From assembly GCA_035549175.1 (NCBI GenBank), contig DASZRL010000105.1, positions 1 through 64,000 of the forward strand: 64,000 nt of DNA, given 5' to 3'. The notes beneath the pieces are model-generated. The model made no database searches. It was given only the letters and a program-made list of their open reading frames with translations, and was not told the DNA's origin. Positions within the stretch are counted from its first letter, which is position 1. Each line of letters begins with the position of its first letter. A program made the translations under genes and the position numbers. This document shows positions 59,201 to 64,000 of this stretch, in pieces. The stretch is from DASTSN01 sp035549175. Its GTDB lineage: Bacteria; Bacteroidota; Bacteroidia; Chitinophagales; Chitinophagaceae.

Positions 59201-59627
59201 GGGCGATGCCCTGGCGGATCTGCCGGCGCAGGTTGTCATGGTTGCCGTCAAAATAGACCAGGACTTTGTTGTTGACCAGTTTGGTCACCCCGCCCGTGTT
59301 CTGCCAGTCGATTCCCAGCCCGACATTGGACTGCTGCAATTCGTCGAAATTGTTATACACGACGATGTTAATGCGACGCTGCAGCCCGTATTCAATGAAT
59401 TCCTCCAACCCGGGCAGTTCCGTTTCGGCTATCTGGGCCACATAACGTCCCAGTTCCAGCCCGTTCTGGCTAAAATAGGTGTTGAAATTATCGGTCTGGT
59501 AATACTTCCATTTGAAGTTCTGATACTGGACACGGTTCTTGCCAAACTCAACCGTACTGACTTGGGCTCCGGCCTGCAGGCAAAGCAGCGCGCAGAGACA
59601 GGTTACCAGGCTAATCAATTGCTTCAT
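56238..59627 (-). CDS. Pseudo-peptidase / TolB-propeller / outer-membrane barrel fusion
   Basis: 1129 residues in three parts after a signal peptide (ending LCLQAGAQ). Residues about 25-300 resemble a peptidase-MA-type gluzincin domain with LPKWLTDGYIEYAAE at 167-181, but the stretch where HExxH belongs reads QIRQGIARTLVEN (136-148), so zinc binding is lost. Residues about 320-640 carry TolB/PD40-like propeller blades (LLAWDNKGTRLAVLYSQEG, FVAFPNKTGIIYASNRP). The last 400 residues form an Omp85-like barrel (DFGFTYYRNSIKN-like strands, GAGDFSWGTQKFIYYLGG, GYGFGARSTLLGYFLR). It is probably outer-membrane. Function unknown. Confidence 0.78.
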   Translation of the reverse strand: MKQLISLVTCLCALLCLQAGAQVSTVEFGKNRVQYQNFKWKYYQTDNFNTYFSQNGLELGRYVAQIAETELPGLEEFIEYGLQRRINIVVYNNFDELQQSNVGLGIDWQNTGGVTKLVNNKVLVYFDGNHDNLRRQIRQGIARTLVENLLFGDDLGEFAANQALLDLPKWLTDGYIEYAAENWSPQLDDDARSALLSGRYKNFYQFAFEKPNLAGHAFWNYFANKYGKTKTTYLLYLARIYRNLNNASQKIAKKKFKEILKDFMNEEPQKYFKDLRGRRTVPKGQLSVSEEIRKKDFIRFNANPMPRSFTYADVEFVKGQYSVVLHENFVSRKVLLKYGVRSGEDEKNPNYPLLAWDNKGTRLAVLYSQEGRIHLFVYDVVNRIKTVKQELPMFDQVQDMKYMLDANTLLLSAVKSGQTDIFVYKIDKQNVEQVTNDVYDDLDASFVAFPNKTGIIYASNRPSATAGSSSDSLPARHFNIFLVDNWNKSDYKQISQLTHLRYGNARFPSQYNTTHFTFVSDENGINNRYAGFFSTQRAGLDTLVFIGDEVLRNPSVQEVDSLLKDWDKTDVDSVGFVSVTSDSAYVFPLSNYQSSLLETRTAGDNSLVSEVLRQGDFKFLYRLRVDDNVLRRRNVTAKPTEYMKQRIDEDRRQAGRAAQYQAPKADTTSKKQEDFFQTEFPVDKKDTAQSQLGKVFNAEPIPVREPVLKKAKLYQYRPPKFFTDYAVTGFNNSVLVNRYQPYQGGNGPINLSNNDPFNGILRVGISDLMEDWKFAGGFRVSPNLDNNEYVMTTQYLKKRFDYGFTYYRNSIKNPPLYADSLNFNVKQLTNLYQFTIAYPFDRIRSLRLNVAYRRDRVVVLSNDFYPPSLQHPDDKQSYGQFHLEYVYDNAVNKALNIWNGLRWKVYTDWMTRLYKAGENTHPYTINFGFDARHYLPIYRNIIWAVRGAGDFSWGTQKFIYYLGGVDNWLFPKFNKAVRPDPDYEYAYQSLAVNMRGFRQNVANGNNAVVVNSEIRVPVFASLFNKPINNAFVRNFQLVQFFDLGTAWNGAYDKIERPGQLYTVTDARGNQTVPYSVLVKAGGIGPFAGGYGFGARSTLLGYFLRLDAAWEMNGLFRGSPIWYFAMGVDF

Positions 59628-59901
59628 AAGATTCTAATTGCTGTTACAAATCCGCCAGATCGCCGGCTCCGGGGAATCCGCCGGCCGGTCCCGAAGGGGC
59701 GCTCCGGACCATAACCATGCTGCCGCGCCTTCCGCTGCATCCGGGCCGGCTGGCCCGGATGCTCGCCCGCCGGCTGGCGTCAACCAAAAATAAACCGCGA
59801 AGCGGGAAGAAAACGGGAGCTCCGTCACCTTTAACTTTTTAGTTTCCGCTGCCGGGAAAAAAGCGGGATGTAAATTGCGTGTAAAATACGAAAAACCGTC
59901 C
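59628..59901. other. 274-base divergent gap
   Basis: Between the divergent barrel-fusion and MBL genes. The centre is GC-rich with the perfect hairpin listed at 59737. Both edges are AT-richer and should hold the two promoters, although no exact TAnnTTTG box was found. No coding frame is supported. Confidence 0.5.
59737..59762. repeat. Perfect 11-bp inverted repeat, REP-like hairpin
   Basis: GCATCCGGGCC (59737-59747), loop GGCT, GGCCCGGATGC (59752-59762). There is no T run on either side, and it lies between divergent genes, so it is unlikely to be a terminator. No second copy was noticed in the window. Confidence 0.6.
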
Positions 59902-60546
59902 ATGTTACGCGTCAGGTCCTTCCTGTTTAACCCCGTCCAGGAGAACACGTATGTGCTCTATAACGAGCAAAAACAGTGCTGCATTATTGATCCCGGCTGT
60001 TATTTTCCCCGGGAGCGGGAAGTCCTGCGGGAATTTGTGGAACAGGAGGGCCTGGAGCCCGTCCTGCTGCTGAACACCCACTGCCACCTGGACCATGTGT
60101 TCGGCAACCAGTTCGTCCTGGAGACCTGGGGGCTTCCGCTCCACCTCCATGAAAAGGAAAAGCCGGTTCTGGATTTTGCCCCGGCTTCGGGGCAGGCCTG
60201 GCAACTGCCGTTCGATCCGTACCAGGGGCCCCTGGTATACCTCCATTCCGGCCAGCCGGTCCGGCTGGGCCAGGATGTACTGGACGTGCTTTTTACCCCG
60301 GGTCATTCCCCGGGAAGCGTCTGTTTCTATAGCGTGCAGGAAGGCTTTGTAATCGGGGGGGACGTGCTGTTCCAGGGTTCAATCGGGCGAACGGATCTGC
60401 CCGGCGGGGATTATGCCACCCTGATCCGCAGTATCCAAACCCAGCTTTTCGTTCTGCCTGATGAAACCCGGGTTTATCCCGGCCACGGACCGGAAACCAC
60501 GATCGGCCGGGAGAAAAGGGCTAATCCTTTTGTCAGCATGGTTTGA
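59902..60546 (+). CDS. MBL-fold metallo-hydrolase (glyoxalase II-like)
   Basis: 214 residues from ATG 59902 (the frame opens earlier with TTG). Metallo-beta-lactamase fold with two-metal ligands: NTHCHLDHVFGN (THxHxDH at 59-65), TPGHSPGSVCFYS, VIGGDVLFQGSIGRTDLPGG (Asp bridging ligand) and VYPGHGPETTIGRE. It belongs to the small YcbL/glyoxalase II-like hydrolases; substrate unknown, probably a thioester. It is monocistronic and convergent with the flippase gene. Confidence 0.92.
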   Translation: MLRVRSFLFNPVQENTYVLYNEQKQCCIIDPGCYFPREREVLREFVEQEGLEPVLLLNTHCHLDHVFGNQFVLETWGLPLHLHEKEKPVLDFAPASGQAWQLPFDPYQGPLVYLHSGQPVRLGQDVLDVLFTPGHSPGSVCFYSVQEGFVIGGDVLFQGSIGRTDLPGGDYATLIRSIQTQLFVLPDETRVYPGHGPETTIGREKRANPFVSMV

Positions 60547-60564
60547 GGATCCGGCTTGCCGGGG

Positions 60565-62073
60565 TCAGGCCACATGGGTCTGCAGGTATTTTCCGATCAG
60601 AGGCAGTTTCTGGAACTCCTTCCTTTCCACCTTCAGGATCAGCAGGCTGAAACCTGCCAGCAGCAGGGTGGCTGTTCCGTAATAGAATAGCGCGGAGCCC
60701 ACCAGGGTGACCAGGGCCCGGTGCAGCAGGTAAAGCAGCACGCAGATCACGATATAGGCGCAGAGTTTCTTCCACGCATAGGGGATGCGGTAGGCCCGCT
60801 GCCCCCATACATAGCTGATGACCATCATGCTCCCGTAGCAGGCAAACGTGGCCCAGGCACAGGCCATGTAACTGAAATAGGGAATCAGAAAATAGTTGAT
60901 CGCCAGGGTTATGCCGGCACCCACCAAGGTGATCCAGGCGCCCGCCAGGGTCTTGTTGCTGAGTTTGTACCAGATGCTCAGGCTGTAGTAGATGCCCAGG
61001 AACATATTGGCGAGTAGCAGGATGGGGACCACCCGCAGGCCCACCCACATCTTGGGGTTGCGGATAAAATGCTTCCAGGTATCCAGGTAGAGCATCACCA
61101 GCAGGAACATCAGGCACAGGGTGATCACGAAAAACTTCATCACGCGCGCATAAACCCGCGGGGCGTTATCCTGGGTGGCCTGCTTGAAGAAAAAGGGCTC
61201 CGCACCCATGCGGAAGGCCTGTACGCCCAGGGAGATCAGGATCGACAATTTATAGCAGGCCGCATAGATACCCACTTCGGTTTTGGCTTCCTGGACGGTA
61301 TGCACGGGGGCCCACCAGCCCAGCATGATCCGGTCGAAGGTCTCATTGATCATCCCGGCGAACCCGGCGATGATCAGGGGCAGGCCGTACCGGATCATTT
61401 CCTGCCAGAGCCGGCTGTCGAATTTCCAGGTAAAGCCGATCAGCTCCCGGAAGAGCAGCAGCAGGGTGACCAGGTTCTGGATCAGGTTGGCCAGCAGCAC
61501 ATAGCCCACCGCCCATTCCGGGCGGAAAAAAAGATGAACAAAACTCTGTGGGTTGCTGGCCAGCCTCGGGCAGACGCTCAGGAAGAAATATACGCTCACG
61601 ATATTCACCAGGATACCCCCGACCTTGGTGACGGCAAACTTGACGGGCCGGCCGTCCTGGCGGAGTTTGGCGAACGGGATGGTGGTCAGGGCATCCAGGG
61701 CGATGATGGCTGTGGCCATGCTGAGGTACTCGGGGTGCTGGCGGATCTGCAGCAGTCCGGCCAGCGGACGCTGGATCAGCAGCAGCAGCACGGTCAGCAG
61801 CCCCGTAGACAGGATCAGGGAAATGCTGCTGGTGTCCAGCACCTGTTTCTTGTCGGCCTTATTGGCGAAACGGAAGAAGGCCGTCTCCATCCCGTAGGTG
61901 AAAATGACATTCATGAAGGGAATGAAGGAATAGACGATACTCATTTCGCCATACTGCCATTCCAGGAATTTGAACGTGAGGTACGGGGTGAGCAGGTAGT
62001 TGATGAAACGGGCGGCGATGGAACTGAGTCCGTACCACATGGTCTGACCGGCGAGTTTCTTGATACTGCTCAA
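60565..62073 (-). CDS. Polysaccharide flippase family protein (Wzx/MATE-like)
   Basis: 502 residues with 12-14 hydrophobic helices. The N-terminus MSSIKKLAGQTMWYGLSSIAARFIN (read in two parts: SSIKKLAGQTMWYGLSS and IAARFINYLLTPYLT) is typical of Bacteroidota oligosaccharide flippases. The start is a TTG codon at 62073; an exact -7 box lies upstream and no ATG fits as well. GDGxETAFFRFANK-like text appears as GMETAFFRFANKADKKQV. It moves lipid-linked sugars across the inner membrane. No glycosyltransferase genes are adjacent, so the polymer is unknown. Confidence 0.9.
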   Translation of the reverse strand: MSSIKKLAGQTMWYGLSSIAARFINYLLTPYLTFKFLEWQYGEMSIVYSFIPFMNVIFTYGMETAFFRFANKADKKQVLDTSSISLILSTGLLTVLLLLIQRPLAGLLQIRQHPEYLSMATAIIALDALTTIPFAKLRQDGRPVKFAVTKVGGILVNIVSVYFFLSVCPRLASNPQSFVHLFFRPEWAVGYVLLANLIQNLVTLLLLFRELIGFTWKFDSRLWQEMIRYGLPLIIAGFAGMINETFDRIMLGWWAPVHTVQEAKTEVGIYAACYKLSILISLGVQAFRMGAEPFFFKQATQDNAPRVYARVMKFFVITLCLMFLLVMLYLDTWKHFIRNPKMWVGLRVVPILLLANMFLGIYYSLSIWYKLSNKTLAGAWITLVGAGITLAINYFLIPYFSYMACAWATFACYGSMMVISYVWGQRAYRIPYAWKKLCAYIVICVLLYLLHRALVTLVGSALFYYGTATLLLAGFSLLILKVERKEFQKLPLIGKYLQTHVA

Positions 62074-62090
62074 GGAGAAAATTTTGCCAA

Positions 62091-62098
62091 CAAAAGTA
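62091..62098 (-). promoter_or_regulatory. Putative -7 box for the flippase gene
   Basis: Reads TACTTTTG on the minus strand (exact TAnnTTTG), 17 bases before the TTG start at 62073. It supports translation from that TTG. Confidence 0.4.
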
Positions 62099-62198
62099 AT
62101 CGAAGGCCATGCAAAAAACCAATCCGGCCCTCAGATTCTCCCCCGGCATGGACGCCATCCCGGCTTTATGTAACTTTAACCTACAAAATACTGTGATT

Positions 62199-62870
62199 AT
62201 GTCTAAAGGAGTCGTATTGCTGGCAGCCGCCAGCCTGTTGCTGCTTCGCGCCGGGGCCCAGGCTTACGAAGGATCCGCCGAATACAACAAGAAAAAGCAA
62301 ACTGCGTATATGGTGGAGTTTACCTATCCCCAGGAGGCCGTGCAGAACGCCGTGGTGCAGAAGATGGCGACCCTGGGGTATAAGCCCCGGGAGGAAAAGG
62401 GTCTTTTCAACCGGGACAAGGGCTTCCTGGTATTTAAGAACTCAGCCATCACCGATGTCAGTTCCCGGACCCTGGATTATTTTGTCAAGGTGGACAAAAA
62501 GGGGCGTAAGGACGGCGAGGGCTCCATCCTCACAGTGATCGTCAACAACAGCAACGGGGAGAATGCGTCCGGATTCTTCGATGAAAATGAACGCCGGCGC
62601 ATGCTGGGGTTCCTCAATAACCTCCAGCCGGAGGTGGAAGCGGCCAACCTGGAACTGCAGATCAGGGACCAGACGGATGTCGTGACGCAGTCGGAAGAAA
62701 AGCTCAAAAAGCTGCGTAGTGACCAGACGGATATGGAAAAGAAGATCAAGGACCTCCAGGATAAAATAGCCAGGAACCTCAAGGACCAGGACGCGGCCCA
62801 GAAGGATCTGGACAACCAGAAACAGGCCCTGGATGCCCTTCGGGCCAAACGGCAGCCGGCCGGCCAGTAG
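62199..62870 (+). CDS. Secreted protein with C-terminal coiled coil
   Basis: 223 residues from ATG 62199. A signal peptide (MSKGVVLLAAASLLLLRAGAQ) is followed by an alpha/beta domain (AYMVEFTYPQEAVQNAVVQK, GYKPREEKGLFNRDKGFLVF, TLDYFVKVDKKGRKDGEG). The region 139-216 is a long charged heptad coiled coil (VTQSEEKLKKLRSDQTDMEK, KIKDLQDKIARNLKDQD). The N-terminal domain lies in the mature part as a small sandwich-like unit; no family recognised. A TAACTTTA box precedes it. Confidence 0.75.
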   Translation: MSKGVVLLAAASLLLLRAGAQAYEGSAEYNKKKQTAYMVEFTYPQEAVQNAVVQKMATLGYKPREEKGLFNRDKGFLVFKNSAITDVSSRTLDYFVKVDKKGRKDGEGSILTVIVNNSNGENASGFFDENERRRMLGFLNNLQPEVEAANLELQIRDQTDVVTQSEEKLKKLRSDQTDMEKKIKDLQDKIARNLKDQDAAQKDLDNQKQALDALRAKRQPAGQ

Positions 62871-62912
62871 CCGAAGGTGGTTCCCCAGGTAAACCCCGGA
62901 ACCCCGCCCTGT

Positions 62913-63956
62913 CTATTGGGGTTTGCCAAACATCGGGTTATTCAGAAAGCTGGAATCCGTCAGTGTCTTCAGGAACTGGTAGACATCGTCCTGCTGGTCC
63001 GGGCTGAGCGGGATGCCGCCTTTCAATAGCGGGTCCAGGGTGGGCCCGGGCTGGACGCCGGAAGCATAAAACTGAAGCACCTGCTCCAGGGTGTTGTAAC
63101 GCCCGTCGTGCATGTAATTCTCCGATACAGCCACATTACGCAGGGTGGGCACCCGGAATTTCAGGGAATCGCTGCTGTTTCCCGTAATGCGCATCCGCCC
63201 GAAATCATTGAGCAGGGGGTCCACCGGCAGGCCGATATTTCGGTAACTGTAATCGGTGAACAGGGGTTCGGGGTGACAGGTGGCGCAATAGGTGCGGAAC
63301 AACTGGTAACCCCGGTTTTCGGCCTCGGAGAAAACATCCTGGCCGAGCCGTACGCGGTCATATTTGCTGGCGGCGGAGGTAAGGTATCCGGTGAACTGGG
63401 CCAGGGCCTTCAAAATGCGGTCCTGGGTCACTTCAGGGGTGCCGAAAGCTTTGCGGAACTGGGCCTGGTAGTACGGATCGGGCTGCAGCCGGCTGATGAC
63501 TTCGGGAAAGTTCTCGGCCATTTCATTGTGGGTGGTGATCGGTTGCTGGGCCTCCTGTTCCAGGTTCGTATACGCGCCGTCCCAATGCAGGGCCCGCGAC
63601 CAGGCCAGGTTGAACAGGACGGGTGCGTTGCGCAGCGTATGGGAATGCCCGTATCCGTGGCTGCGGTCATGCTCATAGGTCCCGAATCCGGCAACCTGCT
63701 GGTGGCAGGAAGCGCAGGGGAAATTGCTGTCCAGGCTCAGCCTGCCATCATAAAAGAGCCTCCGGCCGAGCTCAAATCCCGCCGTGGTCAGCGGGTTGTC
63801 CTGGTAGGTGTAGACGGGTGCGGGAAATCCGTCAGGCACTATCTGGGCCAGGCGCCCGGGCAGGAAGGTCTGGTCATGCCGGCGGCAGGATTCCAGGCTA
63901 TGGGAACCCCAGATGGCCATCAGGCAAATGGCGGATATGACAGTTAATCGTTTCAT
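62913..63956 (-). CDS. Di-haem cytochrome c peroxidase / MauG-family protein
   Basis: 347 residues with two c-type haem sites: FPCASCHQQ (C81, C84, H85) and YCATCHPEP (C224, C227, H228). The family marks LGRRLFYDGRLSLDSN, SHTLRNAPVLFNLAWS, HWDGAYTNLEQEAQQPI and KFRVPTLRNVAVSENYMHDGRY are present. The N-terminus has a hydrophobic segment but no standard lipobox (SLESC). Such enzymes reduce peroxide or oxidise partner proteins in the periplasm. Its ATG overlaps the stop of a gene running off the right edge (ATGA), so it is probably second in an operon. Confidence 0.92.
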   Translation of the reverse strand: MKRLTVISAICLMAIWGSHSLESCRRHDQTFLPGRLAQIVPDGFPAPVYTYQDNPLTTAGFELGRRLFYDGRLSLDSNFPCASCHQQVAGFGTYEHDRSHGYGHSHTLRNAPVLFNLAWSRALHWDGAYTNLEQEAQQPITTHNEMAENFPEVISRLQPDPYYQAQFRKAFGTPEVTQDRILKALAQFTGYLTSAASKYDRVRLGQDVFSEAENRGYQLFRTYCATCHPEPLFTDYSYRNIGLPVDPLLNDFGRMRITGNSSDSLKFRVPTLRNVAVSENYMHDGRYNTLEQVLQFYASGVQPGPTLDPLLKGGIPLSPDQQDDVYQFLKTLTDSSFLNNPMFGKPQ

Positions 63957-64000
63957 ATAATCAGCCCCTGGTCGCCTTCCGCAGACAGCCGGTACCGGCC
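63953..64000 (-). CDS. C-terminal end of an upstream gene (partial)
   Basis: On the minus strand the last 48 bases read in frame to a TGA that overlaps the peroxidase ATG (ATGA), giving a C-terminus GRYRLSAEGDQGLII. A second frame also ends nearby (stop at 63961-63963), so the frame is uncertain. Too short to name. Confidence 0.3.
   Translation of the reverse strand, partial: GRYRLSAEGDQGLII

Noticed and set aside
1..64000. tRNA, rRNA, CRISPR, insertion sequence or prophage
   Set aside because: No CCA-ending cloverleaf region, direct-repeat array, transposase or integrase was seen when reading the gaps and frames.

Overview
The window is one contiguous piece of a chromosome from a GC-rich member of the Bacteroidota, most likely Chitinophagaceae-like. 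The evidence is a complete gldK-gldL-gldM-gldN block (type IX secretion and gliding), a separate gldB, Bacteroidota-only families (DUF4271, DUF4783, DUF5686, DUF5777), many lipoproteins with short LxxC signals, an ECF sigma factor paired with a trans-envelope partner, and promoters of the TAnnTTTG type lying close to start codons. No rRNA, tRNA, CRISPR array, transposase, integrase or prophage gene was seen; this is mostly ordinary core genome plus a few accessory modules.

Layout. 1-9.2 kb: C-terminal end of an RND efflux adaptor, gpsA, a tiny membrane ORF, hemW, an outer-membrane Omp85-like protein, DUF4271, hemD and a DUF255 thioredoxin-fold protein. 9.3-14.3 kb: gldKLMN with an intrinsic terminator between gldK and gldL. 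14.5-22.5 kb (mostly minus strand): uvrC, two lipoproteins (one with Ycf48/BNR repeats), an unusual inner-membrane/outer-barrel protein beside an ECF sigma factor, a haem-binding protein and gpmI. 22.7-24.4 kb: DUF4783, nadC and a SUI1/eIF1-like factor.

24.7-30.8 kb is the most interesting accessory region: YceI lipoprotein, CX4CH cytochrome lipoprotein, DUF5777 barrel, monohaem cytochrome c, an 84-residue protein, a Tat-type four-cluster ferredoxin, NrfD/PsrC and a C-terminally anchored periplasmic protein. It looks like a quinone/cytochrome electron-transfer module, but no molybdopterin subunit is present. The 84-residue protein resembles the N-terminal segment of the ferredoxin, and the ferredoxin lacks one ligand of its first cluster.

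31-48 kb: TonB-dependent siderophore-type receptor, YjdI ferredoxin, isocitrate dehydrogenase, apaG, gldB, nadE, a lipocalin-like lipoprotein, a MoxR-DUF58-BatD-like-VWA operon, rsgA, small unknowns, gamma carbonic anhydrase and a class III aminotransferase. 46.6-50.4 kb: glycerol catabolic set glpK-glpD-glpF. 50.5-64 kb: DUF5686 protein, a small self-contained regulatory island (membrane protein, winged-helix regulator, second membrane protein) with two near-identical palindromic sites just ahead of two start codons, dgkA, DUF1361, a 1129-residue pseudo-peptidase/propeller/barrel fusion, an MBL hydrolase, a flippase, a coiled-coil protein and a di-haem peroxidase.

Protein families were assigned by reading motifs and from general knowledge; no database search was run. 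Start codons were chosen from signal peptides, promoter boxes and family habit, and several are revised downstream of the longest open frame.
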